Origin: Ariolimax columbianus
Taxonomy: Eukaryota; Mollusca; Gastropoda; Stylommatophora; Arionidae
Reading direction: 5' to 3'
NCBI GenBank assembly: GCA_036924085.1
Contig: JAVGWX010000005.1
Coordinates: forward strand, 36,859,983-36,923,982
Length of the DNA: 64,000 nucleotides
How positions within the stretch are numbered: the first letter of the stretch is position 1; the number at the start of each line of letters is the position of its first letter. A model generated the notes under the pieces. That model made no database searches and was not told where the DNA came from. It worked only from the letters and a program-made list of their open reading frames with translations. Shown here piece by piece: positions 22,120 through 34,700 of the stretch. The translations under genes and the position numbers were made by a program.

Positions 22120-23370
22120 AAAACGGGTTAGCGTGAAGTCATTTCTTGGTAACCGCAATCCCGCAGAACCAATCGTTCTTTCTGCTTTCGTCTATCCAGA
22201 GGGTTCGCACAGTATTTTTATGACATAACATCATTCATTGACCATATTGAAAATGGATTCGCGCATCGGTATTCGCCAACTGACTCATTACGCGGTGTGC
22301 TAGTTATTTCGAGCACTAAAAATAATCCTACCCAGCATTCTACATCGTACGTTCATGTCGGCGTCGAGGTCAATGTAATTGAATGATGTAAAACACCGAG
22401 AACTAGTAAATTATACTTGTCTAGCCGACAGATGAACTAGAAATGTTTATCCACTGCCCCGATCCACGTAGATGACATGCAGAATACCCTATTTTGGCTT
22501 TCTCGTTAGTGCAGTTTCTAAACTTATCCAAGACAGATTACAATTAAACAAAAGGGTAACAGGAGCAGAGGGAGCAGTACATTCGCCGGACAAGAGAAGT
22601 GAAACCAATGCTCCAGCTTGACCCACTAAACAGGAACGAAATGGCCAATATCAACTCCAGAACCAACAGACCAGACGCTCTACAGTGACAGCATGACCGC
22701 GCTGAGGCGAATTGAGAGGGAATAAACAATTCAATTATCCACTGGTCACTGTGGGACAAGACTACAGGCTTAAAGATTGCGTTGGAATCCGCACACGATT
22801 AACTACCTCATCGAAGAACGGGGTCGCTTATGACTGATGTCTATGAGACCCGATAAGGATAGAAGAGTGACTGAAAGAAACGAAGGAAAGGTGTAATTTT
22901 GGACGAAGATTTGACGCAGAAAATAGATTTTGAATACTTTTTTTTTCCTTGAGAGTTTTCATTAAGGGAGGGGTGTGTAGAGGTTGGGGGTAAAAAATGT
23001 TACCTTGTTTTGTAGTGGATTTTTTTTAAACCTAAGAAATGTGCAATTCAATATAGTTTGATATGAAGTATTATAGAATAAAACCACCAATAACAAAAAA
23101 AAACTATTGGCGAGCTTGCAAGTTTCATATAACCTTTATAGGTCGAACTGTATGAATGTAGCTTGTGTTCTTGGAAATGTCCTACTGGTTTCGACATCTA
23201 AATATACGATGACAACCCTACAAGTATTTTTTTATAGCGTTGCAGTCATGCTATAGACCATGATCTAGGAGTATAAAACTCATAACCTAGATGTCTATCC
23301 GTTCGTGTATCTCCTTAAAGGTATCTACCCCACCTCCTGCCTTGATGTTAAAGTTCTTCGATATTTTTTA
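22120..23370. other. No recognised features
   Basis: I see no open frame with family signatures, no SINE head and no repeat arms. A moderately GC-rich block at 22550-22900 differs in base composition from its neighbours and may be an old element remnant. Confidence 0.35.
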
Positions 23371-23373
23371 CAG

Positions 23374-23375
<2 letters not shown>

Positions 23376-23406
<31 letters not shown>
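23376..23406. repeat. (TA)n microsatellite
   Basis: About 15 TA units followed by TGTATG. It marks the truncated 3' junction of the RTE remnant that begins at 23408. Confidence 0.9.
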
Positions 23407-23407
<1 letters not shown>

Positions 23408-23412
<5 letters not shown>

Positions 23413-23768
23413 CATTGTCTTGTCTTTTCCTGTTCTAACTGTTCTTTCACAGTTTTTATATGCTGTGCTGGTCCTCTCAATGCCCTTTTGCTTTAATCTC
23501 CTCCTATTTTCTATGAGCTTCAGTGTTTCTACTCGCATGTAGTTCTGTGTCTTGTGCGTCACTCTGTGAATCGTGTTTTGTGCAACATATGTACCTTGCA
23601 TGAGTGGTCAACTCGTCCGATGGCATTTCTTCTTGGACTGCCATAAACACCTCAAACTTACTTTTTACTTCGATACTATATTTAATATATACCACTTTTA
23701 CATTGAGAGATATTGGTTACGTATCCTTCATTGCGGTTTTTAGTCTCATCTTGAAAACTGCAACCAGT
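23408..23768 (-). mobile_element. RTE LINE remnant, 3' piece
   Basis: The minus strand matches the linker between endonuclease and RT of the RTE element at 6174-9016 (for example KSKFEVFMAVQEEM, LKQKGIERTSTAYKNCERTVR), with frameshifts. It is continuous with 24563-24860 once the nested element at 23778-24553 is removed. Confidence 0.8.
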
Positions 23769-23777
23769 AGTTAGTGA

Positions 23778-24553
23778 AATCCTGTAATTTGTTTGGACTT
23801 ACCATCAGCGTACAAAAGACGAAAGTAATGGCTCAGGGTGCTAATCCACCAGACATTGTCTTAAACGATAAAAATCTCAACTACCTCTGATCTATTATCA
23901 CCGACAACCTTTCACTTGACGCAGAGCTTCATAAACAATTAAGAATGGCTTCATCAGCACTTGACAGGCTCTCACAGAGCGTGTGCAATAACAATATGCT
24001 GACCATCTCTACAAACGTTGCTGTGTACAGATCATGTGTGATTAGTACCCTGCTCTATGGCAGCGAAACATGGACTCTGTATGCCTCACAAGAAAAAAGG
24101 TTAAATGCTTTTCATATGCGCTGGTTGAGAGGCATACTTGGAATTTCATGGAGCGACAGAATGACAAATAACGAAGTGTTGGATTGCCAGCTTAGTTAAT
24201 ATCCTACGTCAGCGCCGCTTGCGGTGGTTTGGTCACGTGTTCAGAATGGAGGATGCGCGAATACCAAAAGATATCATTTGCAGAGAGCCTTCGTCCACTA
24301 CAAAGACGTTTGCAAGCGTGACCTGGAGGTGTTGGATATGAACACCTACAACTGGGAGGAACTTGCCAAAAACCGGCCTGGCTGGAGGCAGGCTTTGTGT
24401 ATTGGTCTGCAGGCAGGTGAAGACAGGATGCTTTAAGTTGCAGACTACAAACGTTTGCTGCGAAAGTTAGGGCAACAACTAACTGTCCCCTCTCTAGCGT
24501 GAAGTTCATTGTCTCCCGTGACAAACAGGATGCCAATCAAAAATCAATCAATC
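23778..24553 (+). mobile_element. 5'-truncated LINE nested in the RTE remnant, 9-bp target duplication
   Basis: Flanked by AGTTAGTGA at 23769-23777 and 24554-24562. The plus strand encodes RT C-terminal motifs: VAVYRSCVISTLLYGSETW near 24010, RWLRGILGISWSDRMTN near 24120, and LRQRRLRWFGHVFRMEDAR near 24205 in another frame. It ends with an AATCAATCAATC tail. The same family occurs at 61226-62995. Confidence 0.85.
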
Positions 24554-24562
24554 AGTTAGTGA

Positions 24563-24860
24563 TCAGTGTCGCAGTTCGCTCATGTGAGCATTTTTGTTGA
24601 TAGCACACTTGACCTCCATCTTTGTTGTACCAGGATGTAATCTGTTTACTGCTGTTACCATCCGGGGAGGTCCATGTGTACAGTCTTCTCGGATGTTGCT
24701 TGAAAAAGATTTTGACAATGAAAAGGTTATTTTCAATGCAGAATGCAACCAGTTTTTCTACTCTCATTTCTGTGTCCCAAACAAAAATGCCTTTGCCAAC
24801 TTTTGCGTTGAAATCTCCAGTGATAATCAGATGTCTCTATTTTTCTAGTGTTTTTGTACT
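24563..24860 (-). mobile_element. RTE LINE remnant, 5' piece (endonuclease)
   Basis: Minus-strand frames carry VEKLVAFCIENNLFIVKIFF and QHPRRLYTWTSPDGNSS, the endonuclease segment of the same RTE family as 6174-9016. It adjoins 23408-23768 across the nested insertion. Confidence 0.8.
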
Positions 24861-25009
24861 GTCCGTGAGTCAATTTCCTTTTACTCTTCTGGTGTTAGTT
24901 AACTAGTTATCGGTCCACTTGTACCCTGACTGGCGTCGTGGTAAGCCATAGTCGTCTCTACTGGGCTAGATGCGTGACGTCAACCAGTGTCGCTGTAAAA
25001 TCATCTTTA

Positions 25010-26640
25010 CTTACGTAATCTATCTACCATCGTCTCGGTCGACCTCTTGTTCGGAAGCTGCACAGTCGGGCATTGTAAGCTTGCAGGGGAGCTGATCAGG
25101 AGACATTCTCATGAGATAACCGAACCAACTTACCTTCTGTCTGGACATGTATTCGGTAGATGGAATGGCACCAACATTTCTGCGAATATCCTTGTTCCTC
25201 AATCTGTCTCTTCTGGAAAGGCCGGTAGCTATTTGCAAACATCTATTTTCGCATTTAGAGATTTTACTCTCTCGCACCTTGGATATGGCTCATGCTTGGT
25301 TCAGTTATTACATTATGTAGAATTTTTCTATTTGTCTTCTTCTCTGTTAACGATGTTTTCCGCATTCTTCTATAGCACTTCATTTCGAAGAATGTTACCC
25401 TTTTTACAATTATTTTGTACAATGACCATGTTTCACAATCATGTTACTGTACCACGAAGAAAATGCTCGACGATCTATTGTATCTTCATCATCTTGCATG
25501 CGCTATGCTAAGCATTTTTAATCTGTTTTAGTTTATATAGGGCAATTGCAAGCCTTTGATTAATTTATATTGAATGGTCTCCAGAATTGTTGATTATGGC
25601 TCCTAACTATTAAAATCTTTTTAAATCTTCTATTTCTGCATTATTTTTGGCGATTATTGGTTCGTTCACTGCTTTGCCTGTTGTCATCATTTTAGTTTTT
25701 CTTTATGTTTAAATATGTTTGTGTGCCGTCTTTCTGAAGGATCATAACTGTGAAACGTAACTGTATTGTATATTTTATTTGTATGCATGAAAACATGGAA
25801 AAAATGAAGGCCGCGAAAGTCAGCATAATTGAAGTCACTCAAAGTCCAGGTCAGAAACACAGAACTTGATCACATTAAATCATTCAGATATCTGAAAAGC
25901 ATTTTCGCAGACGACAGAGTGAAGAAGGTGATAGAAGTAAGAACTCCAATTTTGGTAATAGATGACTTGATCATCCACAATCAACAGTTCATTTAGGGAC
26001 TCCTCGTGGGGTTTAGCCAACTGTGTGATTTTATCTATATAAATTAATAATAAAAGTGGAGAAAGAACAAACCTCTGCAGCTCAGCACTCATCATTGGAA
26101 ACCTATTTGTCATACCAGCATTTGTTCGAAATGCACCTTTGCTGTTTATGCACAAGGCACATATGCCATTCAGCAATTGACCCTCCACACCCTATTCCTC
26201 GATCCATTACCTCCCATAACTTAATCTGTTTACCCTGTCAAATGTCTTTTCATGATCAATGAATTCCACGTGGAGTTTCTTATTGTATTCTATGGTTTGT
26301 TCATTTAACTGTCTGAGAGTAAATATAGCATCTGTGCATCCCCTGGTTTTCCGGAATCCTAATTGTGAATACAAGAGCAGTGGCTTTACAATAGTTCGTA
26401 TGAACTGTTCAATGATCCAAAAATGTTTCTGACGTGGCTAAGTAGAGATGAGCCCTATATGAGCTGCAATCCTTTCTGCAGCCCTTGTTTCTCTAAATGG
26501 GTATCACCACCACTCTTTGTCAATCACCAGGTACCTTCCCTTCAATCGACGCCTGATTAAAGATGTTTGCGAGCCATCTTACACTTACATCTTGACAAGC
26601 TTTTATGGCATGCCGATAATATGAATCACTAGCACTACTT
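25010..26640 (-). mobile_element. Rearranged LINE remnant
   Basis: On the minus strand: an RT segment (FRKTRGCTDAIFTLRQLNEQ and VEFIDHEKTFDRVNR around 26400-26230; LSPLLLLIYIDKI near 26060; IVDDQVIY near 25975) and a C-terminal segment (SRRDRLRNKDIRRNVG, KVSWFGYLMRMSPDQL, 25200-25080). A short piece at 25850-25950 reads in the opposite direction (plus-strand FRYLKSIF), so the copy is internally inverted. Many stops. Confidence 0.65.
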
Positions 26641-26644
26641 TCTC

Positions 26645-27300
26645 AACAAAATCAGCAGCATCGCAAAGGACTAGCAAATGAAAATAAATATAAAAAAGAC
26701 AAAGGTAGAGGTTATTGTAAGAGAAACACCAGCAACAAATTAGAAATAGAAGGGGATCAAGATGCTGAGCAGCGCATGAGCTGCAGTGGTCAGCGACTCA
26801 AAGCTGACTGCTAGTGTCAGGGCCAGCGAACCAAAGCTGCCAAGACCCTTCTACACCTCCACGCGGTGATCCTGAATAACAGGCTGCAGCAGGACAGACT
26901 GGCTAAGGAGAAGGGATCGAAGAGGATATGCTAACCCGGTAAAAAATGCTTGCTGATGTCGGATGTGTTGGACCGAAAGGTACAAATATCGCAGTCAAGC
27001 TGTAAACTATGACACAATACATTCCATTCTCTGGACTACATTCTGCTACTTAAGCCCTTTCAGTGTTTGGTAGTGGGAGATTAAGAATGAACAAAGCCAA
27101 GCCAGAAATAGAAGGCCAACATATCGAACAAGTGAACCAGTTTCTATATCTGGGGGGAGGGGGAGATTACTGAGGTTGCCCGTTGCCAAAAAGATATAAA
27201 AGCTAGAGCTGCAATGACCAAAACAGTGTTCAGAGAAAAACTCTACAAAAATTGGCTGAATGTGTATATCCAGAATCCGATGTGGATTCAGGTCTGGAAG
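26645..27300 (+). mobile_element. LINE remnant split by a SINE
   Basis: Plus-strand fragments with an RT thumb-type context (KINIKKTKVEVIVRET near 26675, then IEGQHIEQVNQFLYLGG near 27107) are joined once the SINE at 26754-27103 is removed. Frames are broken. Confidence 0.55.
26754..27103 (+). repeat. SINE-2 copy with 12-bp target duplication
   Basis: Flanked by AGAAATAGAAGG at 26742-26753 and 27104-27115. This sense copy reads through ggctaaggagaagggatcg, the core cttgctgatgtcggatgtg, and gcagtcaagctgtaaac, and ends near aacaaagccaagcc. Sense direction is taken from the core shared with SINE-1. A clear pol III box pair is not evident, so its head origin is open. Confidence 0.8.
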
Positions 27301-27319
27301 ATGACTGATTGACGATTAT

Positions 27320-27670
27320 TTCTATTCAGGAAATGTTATATGAGCAGTCAGTCCTTTCCTGACAAAGGCATTTGATTTGATTAGCAGGGATGGACTCTTC
27401 AAAATTGTCTCTAATAATGGCTGCCCAATCAAACTGCTACAACTAATACCGTTTCATGAAAGAAACAGTCCAAAGTTGATATCAGCATATCACAACCATT
27501 TAGTGTTCGTAGTGGTGTTAAGCAAGGCAGCGTAATGGCCACATCACTCTTTTCGGAATCGTCTTTGCTCTGCTACTACAGCATGCATTTGGTAATGCAA
27601 ATGAAGGAATCTGTCTACACACTATGTCGGATGGTGGGGTGTGCAACTGTGCAAGGCTCAAGGACAAATG
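27320..27670 (+). mobile_element. LINE RT fragment
   Basis: The plus strand encodes TKAFDLISRDGLFKIVS near 27365-27420 and frame-shifted palm-domain relics to 27640. It is the same general LINE group as 41900-42865 and 45455-45920. Confidence 0.6.
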
Positions 27671-28700
27671 AAACATTACGAAGTAAACAAGAGCAACATT
27701 CCATTTAGTTTATTTATTTCACAAACTGTTGGACCCATCAACATTTTTTACAAAGATCTAATGTCCCTATGTCTACAATTTATTTCAAACAAAAACTCAC
27801 AATTGTATGCACAAGTTATCCCACACTTATGCTCTCAGTCATACAAATATTGACCTGCAGTTACATATATTTATAAACTCTGAAGCATAGTATCCATTAC
27901 TGTCCATGATTCACCTCTGGAAACAAGTTTTTTGTTATGTAAAACTCAAACACAGCATCACTTAGTTGCGATTTGCTAATCTTCTATAAAAGTTCCCTAA
28001 AATAACACATATTATCTCCCAAACTGTTCACAATTGCAACTAGAATTCAATGGAATACATATATTTTGCAAATGGAGGTGAACGTTTGTGTATGATGGAT
28101 TATATAATCATTTTTATTTTTTTTTAAATTATGAAAAAAATTGTTCCCCTCAGCATATTTTTCAGCACTCAACCAATACATGAATAACGAAATGACTTTC
28201 TATTAACGGTAATCCGCAAGGGACGATGATCTGAAAGTTACACCTAATTTGGTGTAGTCGTTTTCACAGTATTAATATTTTACTGAAGGCCTGTGAAGTT
28301 GAAAACACGCTAAAAGAAAATTAAAACACCAATGACAAATGAGGGCACCCCCCTCGTCAGTAGATTTAGTTTCACTTTCATCGCTCGACTTAGAAAGAAC
28401 TAAGACTAGATAAAGAAATTGAAATATCGCTATCAGAATGATCGAGGAGATCATCACTACTGTTAGCAATGATATAATCTGACTATTACCTAGGTTATAT
28501 TGTAAAAACTCTATTTGGTCTGACTGAAGGGGCACAGGCTTAGATTCAAGGCTGCCCACCGAAAAAAAATAATTTGGTTTCCAAGTATGAAAATAAACAT
28601 TTTCTCAATGAAACACACACTAACTCTTCTGGAAATGAAAAGTACAAAATCTGGACTTTAGCTAATAACCAAAAGAAAACATTTAGGAGAACTAGGAATG
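27670..28700. other. Stretch without a supported gene; one membrane-like ORF
   Basis: Minus strand 28559-28272 is open for 95 codons from a GTG, not an ATG. It encodes a 30-residue hydrophobic run (about residues 27-57) followed by an acidic Ser-rich tail. It could be a leftover exon, a spurious frame or part of an unknown element. No other support was found, and the remainder is AT-rich. Confidence 0.3.
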
Positions 28701-30272
28701 GAAAGATATGTGATTTTGTGAACACTTTGTAAACGAAGTCACAAAAGCCGATATATCGGCTCCTGGGTTTTCTTGAAAAATCCAAAGTGAATGAGTTAAA
28801 TATGTATTCTTTAGTCCTTTTTATGTGTCCACTGTTAGAAAATGCTATAAAGAAATACATCACACTTGTAAGGTTTCTCTTCTGCGCATATTTTTTTTAT
28901 TTGAGCCCTGAAAGATTTAGAATTCCGAAAAATTAACACACCAATCATATCTCTGCTAAGGTTTCTGTATATATTTGTTTGTGACATTTTAGATGTCCAT
29001 TCTGTAAAAGTTGAACACCACAAAGATACGATGTGTAAAGTTTCTCCTCTGTATGTATTCATTTGTGACTTGTCAGTACCACATAAACTGCTTTTGTAAG
29101 GTTTCTTTAACGAATGTATTCTTATGTGCTCTCCAAAATATTGGTTTTTAAGAAAATTCAACACCACAATCAATGCACTTATAAGGTTCCTCTCCTGTAT
29201 ATATTCTTTTCAGCACTGAAAGAAATTGTTTTTCAAAAAATTCAAAATTATATCATCACAGCTGTAAGGCATCTTTCCTATATGTATCTGCTTTTGACTT
29301 ATTTTTCCACTGCAAAAAATTCAACATTACGATTTTAAAGTTTCTCTCCTGTGTGAATTGATTTGTGTTTGTAGAATCATAATTATGTGACAATTCAAAT
29401 TTTAAAAAACACATTTATAAGCTTTCTCTCATGCATGTATTCTTTTATGTAACATATGTGTCCACTATTAGAAAACTCAAGACCAAAAAAAAACATCTTG
29501 AAAGGTTTCTCTCCTGTATGTATTCATTTGTGCCATATATAATTTAGATTTTTCAGGGAATTCAGAATCACAATCATCACTATGCTAAGGTTTCACTTTT
29601 GTATGTATTCCTTTGTGATGTTTTAGATGGCCACTCTTCAAAGGTCCCACACCACAAAACATAATGGTAAGACTACTTTCCTGTATATATTCATTTGTGA
29701 TTTGATAGTGTTCCTACGAGAAAGCACAAAACCACAAACATCACATATGTAAGGTTTCTCTCCTGTATTTTTTTAATTTTCTGCTGTGTAATTTTTTATT
29801 TTTTTTCCCAGAAAATTCCATAGCCACAATAATAAAACTTTTAAGGCTTCTCTTTAGTGAATGATTTCGTTTGACGTTTCAGATGTCCATTATACGAAAA
29901 TCCAACACCACAATACTCACACTGGTACGATTTTGTTACTGAATGTATTTGTTTGTGATTTGTTAGTGTTCTACTACAAGAATGGGAGGTCGTTGTAGTC
30001 AAGAGGTTAAGGCATTCGCCCCTCACAGTGATGAACAGAAACGGTGTGCATTCAAATCCCACAGGAGGTAAGACCAGAGTGCATTATTAAGACAAAACTG
30101 TCAGATATTGTGGCCATCATCGCTTTGCGATTGACAATAACTTACAATAATATCCAACACCACAAGCATTACACTTGTAAGGTTTCTCTTATGTATGCAT
30201 TCTTTTGTGCACTGCAAGATTTTGTTTTTGAGAAAATTAGTAACCATAATTATCACACTTGTAAGGCTTCTG
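28700..30272 (-). pseudogene. Decayed continuation of the zinc-finger array (3' of the stop codon)
   Basis: Beyond the TGA at 30275-30273 the 84-bp finger period is still visible on the minus strand for about 16 more units (recurring GAGAAACCTTACA and AATACATACAGGAG), but with in-frame stops, indels and lost Cys/His. Short relics remain, for example YQCEYCGVGFSYNGHLKR near 29910. A SINE (29981-30139) interrupts it. If the mRNA extends here it would be 3' UTR. Confidence 0.8.
29981..30139 (+). repeat. tRNA-derived SINE inside the decayed finger array
   Basis: Carries a perfect A-box match TAGTCAAGAGG and a near-match B box (CATTCAAATCC) about 50 bp later. The sequence is unlike SINE-1. It splits one decayed finger (GVGYYC on one side, R-T-L-T-N-H-K on the other). 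Target duplications are not clear. Confidence 0.6.
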
Positions 30273-31705
30273 TCATGAATGTATTTGTTTGTGACGTTTA
30301 AGAGATTCACTATTAGAAAATCCAACACCACACACATCACATTTGTAAGGTTTCTCTCCTGTATGTATTCTTTTGTGCCGTATAAGATGGTGCTTTGTAG
30401 AAAATTCAGAACCACAATTATCACACTTGTAAGGCTTCTCTCCTGTATGTATTCGTTTGTGAGATTTAAGATGCCCACTTCGTGAAAATCCAACACCACA
30501 ATCATCACACCGGTAAGGTTTTTCTCCCGTATGTTTTCGTTTGTGAAATTTTAGATGATGACCATGTGAAAATCCAACACCACAAACATCACAGTGGTAA
30601 AGTTTCACTTGTGTATGTTTTCGTTTGTGAATTGTTAGTGATCCACTAACAGAAAATCCAACACCACAGACATCACATATGTAAGGTTTCTCTCCTGTAT
30701 GTATTCTTTTATGGTTTGAAAGATATTTTTTGTGAGAAAATTCATAACCACAATCATCACACTTATAAGGTTTCTCTCCTGTATGTATTCTTTTGTGTCT
30801 TGCAAAATCATGTTTTTGAGAAAATCCAACACCACAATCATCACACTTGTAAGGTTTCTCTCCTGTATGTATTCTTTTGTGCTTTGCAAGATCATTTTTA
30901 TGAGAAAATCCAAAACCACAATCATCACACTTGAAAGGCTTCTCTCCTGTATGTTTTCGTTTGTGACATTTTAGATTTCCACTATAAGAAAATCCAACCC
31001 CACAAACATCACACCTGTAAGGTTTCTCTCCTGTATGTATTCTTTTGTGCTTTGTAAGATCACTTTTGTGAGAAAATCCAAAACCACAATCATCACACTT
31101 GTAAGGCTTCTCTCCTGTATGTTTTTTTGTGTGCTGTACAAGATATTGTTTTCGAGAACATATATAACCACATTCATCACATTTATAAGGCTTCTCTCCT
31201 GTATGTATTCTTTTGTGACATTTTAGATTGTCTCTCTTCGAAAATCCAACACCACAAATATCACATTCATAAGGTATCTTTCTTGTATGTATTCTTTTGT
31301 GCTGTGTAAGTTGGCGTTTTTCAGAAAATGTTAAACTGCAAACATCACATTTGTAAGGTTTCTCTCCTGTATGTATTCTTTTATGTCGTGTAAGATGGAG
31401 TTTTTTAGAAAATTTTAAACCACAATCATCACACTTGTACGGCTTCTCTCCTGTATGTATCCATTTGTGAGATTTAAGATTTCCACTTCGAGAAAATCCA
31501 ACACCACAAACATCACACTTGAAAGGTTTTTCTCCTGTATGTGTTCGTTTGTGATATTTCAGATGTTCATTCCGTGAAAATCCAACACCACATACATCAC
31601 ACTGGTAAGGTTTTTCTCCTGTATGTGTTCGTTTATGATATTTGAGTTGTCCACTCCGTGAAAATCCAACACCACAAACATCACATTTGAAATGTTTCTC
31701 TCCAT
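30273..31705 (-). CDS. Right zinc-finger gene, exon 5: 17 tandem C2H2 fingers
   Basis: The exon opens at the acceptor AATTTCAG/AT (phase 1) and stays open to TGA 30275-30273. It has no ATG, so it cannot be recognised from start codons alone. All 17 units are exactly 84 bp: CxxC-x12-H-x3-H with linker HTGEKP(Y/F). Most share CDVCGVGFS or CDDCG-x-x-FS. Linkers before fingers 6 (RKIPYE) and 14 (QVKLYH) are non-canonical, dividing the array into 5, 8 and 4 fingers. Finger 7 has Cys in place of the conserved core Phe (GYICS). Unit homogeneity suggests recent expansion or gene conversion. Confidence 0.9.
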
Positions 31706-34700
31706 CTGAAATTTGTAAATGCAGGAATATTTATTTATTTATATACATGATGAAATATTGTAAAGAAACGTTAAACTAGAATCAAACAATATTCATATTT
31801 AACCGTTTAAGTCATATACCGCTGAAAATCGTGTGTTATCATTGCGTTCATTTTATGGTTATTACACCTTTTGTTGCCTTGTCTTTTGAATTTCTATGCA
31901 AGGAGAAAGTATAGATAAAGTATCAGATAAAAACAGATTGGAAGTTGTTGTTATTATCCCATAGCTGCTGAGCAAACCTGCTCTTGGTGACCCAATCCAA
32001 TTCTTATATTTATATATATCTTCTTCAGTTGTGTCACTGCTCCGTACAGTGTGTTGGTAATTGTCGGCAGTGCTTGTAAGAATCTTTTCCTCATATCCGC
32101 AAGCCCCTTGCACGCAATGAGTAGATGTCGATCTGTTTCATCAGGATGAGAGCAATGTCTGCACAAGTGCAGGTGCTGAGGATTGATGCTCAAGGATGAT
32201 CAAGTGGCTATTGACTCTGGTATGTCCTTGTTCGGAACTGACAGATGAGACTTTGATCTCTTCTATGTAGTTTATTTATGTCATCGTTACTTTTTGGCTG
32301 TGACATTTCGCTAAATACTCTGTTATCTGTTGTTCCCACCTCCCCATCCAGATTTCCTGGATATTATTCTGAATATTTCGTTTTACTGTGTGGTTACTGC
32401 AGGGTCTATCCAATTATTTTTTCGAGGCTCCTGTTTTTGCCAATCTGCGGACCATCTCGTTCCCTAGAAGCCGACTATATCCAGGGATCCATTGCAAGGT
32501 GAAATTTATCCCGTTGGCAGTATTGATATTGTTAATCGCCCTAACCAACAAGAATATCTTTTTTTCTTTGTATGGGGTGAGCTTCAGCGCCTCCAGATCC
32601 GACTTGAAATCACAAAGTCTATCGGCAACAATTCGCCAAAGTCAAGCTGTTGGTACAAAATCTAAACTGCTGTTTTTATAACCCAACCTCCGCTTCATCG
32701 GTTTTCGCCGCATGTCACAAAACTCGTATATGGATACCATACACTGCAAAAGAGGTAAATTTGAATGCTGATCCATCCATATAGATCAGGACTGCCGATT
32801 TTGGCTAGCTAGAGACTGTCTCCAAGGCACATATCTTCAGGATATTAGGTGTAGTCTCCTTGGTGGCCGCCTTTTATGTCAGGTGTGTTTTTATGACTGG
32901 CAGGCAAAGATTTTTCTAAGGGGGTAGTCCAAAAAACATATTTTCCGTTTCTCTCTCTTCTGCTACATCCACTGGGGACAATTGCTTCAGTCTTCTCTTT
33001 TGCTTCCAAGTGTCTATTTGTACCCTATTTGGATGGTCATTTTCATGTCTCTTGTATCTCTTTACTGCTTCAGTCAGTGCCCCCTTTCTCCTGATATCTA
33101 GCGATTCTATGTTGGCCTCTATCTCGCATGCCGCTATTGGGTTGATATCAGCTTGGAAGTTAAAACCAGTGCATTTTCACCCAAAAATTAGCGATTTATA
33201 TGATATAGATATGATATAGATTTCGTCAAGACGAAATATGTTCAATCTATTTACCAAGCTAGACTTTGATTATGATGGTAATAAATCAGATATTGAAATA
33301 GAGAGTGATTACGATGAGCTATATCTTGACTCTAGGAACCAACATCATCACACAGGGGATAATTCCCATAAGTGCTCCATTCTCTGTCCAAGCAGCCAGC
33401 CAAGTGTATATATACTCCCAGTCAGGTGTTGATTTCATGTTCTTGGGATCTTTCCAGACAGAAAACACTTCCTATGCATTTTCGCAACCCTCTGTATCTT
33501 CATCGTTCTGTAGAGTGTCCATGACTGCCCTTATCAACTCAACCCTGTCTCTCGTCATCATCGCGTCGTTCACCCCAACTTGTCCTGCCACTGCATCAAC
33601 TCTTTCGTTGCCCCAGATGCCTGCATGTCTCAGGCAGTAGATCCATGTGACACCTTGTATACCAGAGTTGTTCAGAAGAGAGGCCTACTTCCTTCTTGCA
33701 TGCACATTTCTATCTTATGGAGCATGCCCTGTGAGTCTAACAGTATCACTGCGTATCACCAGTTGCGTCACCAACCAAGTCAGGGCCGTTGTTAATGCCT
33801 CAATCTCCATCCTCATACTTGATGTGACATTGGAGAAGGCAGCTGATTTCTCCACCACCTCCTTGCCATTTTGGTAGTCGACGAAACCCCAACTGCACTT
33901 GTTCGCATCTCTGCCGGCAGAGCCATCTGTGTACAGAATTGGGTCTTGTGGTCCTGAGTCTCGATGGATCAGCTCCTGTATTGAAGCTTGTCCTTGTGTA
34001 GCCTCACTTGCGACACTCTCTGCTCAGTTGTATCACCACCTTTGTCACGTTTGGCTCTCATTGCCCACATCTACCCATTCACTACCTCTTCCCATTTCTT
34101 TTACTGCACAGACCCTCATCAGGAAGTCTTCTGCTTCTGTCACCCATGACCTTCATCGCTTAATGAGTGTATCCAAGTCTTGGTGCAAAGGGTGGTGTTC
34201 GTTCTTGTCAACGTTGGCATTGCCTTTACCTGCGCTACTTGATGTTGCACTTTAATGCTTGGCAAATCAAGCAGGAATCTCATGGCAGCAATGGGAGTAT
34301 CTCTAGTGCATCCCAGAACTGCTCTCTTGGCTTCATTCTGGATTCTCCCCAATCTACCTGCGTCTGTGATAGCATGAGCAACACAAGACCGTAGTCCAGG
34401 ACAAATATAAATCAGTGCTTACATCCACAGGAAGAGAGTGCATTGATACCCTTCTTTGCTTTCAGAATCACATTGTCAACATGTTTATTGAAAGAGAGGC
34501 TTCTGTCGAATGTGATACCCAGGTATTTCATGTTATACTCTCTCTCAGCATTGGTGCCATGCAGGTGGCCCCTGGTAGTGCATCTGAGACCAACCTATTG
34601 TTTAGGGAGAACCAGACAATCTTGCCCTTAGATGAGCTATATCTATATCACAGCAATGGTATTGATGATTGGGTCAGTTTACGATGATCGTAGGCCTAGT

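Noticed and set aside
30101..30508. Alternate-frame minus ORFs rich in Met-Val-Leu across the finger exon
   Set aside because: They are off-frame readings of the 84-bp finger repeat.
28700..31705. Regular 84-bp repeats resembling a tandem satellite or CRISPR-like array
   Set aside because: The repeat unit encodes a C2H2 finger and its linker; there are no spacers.
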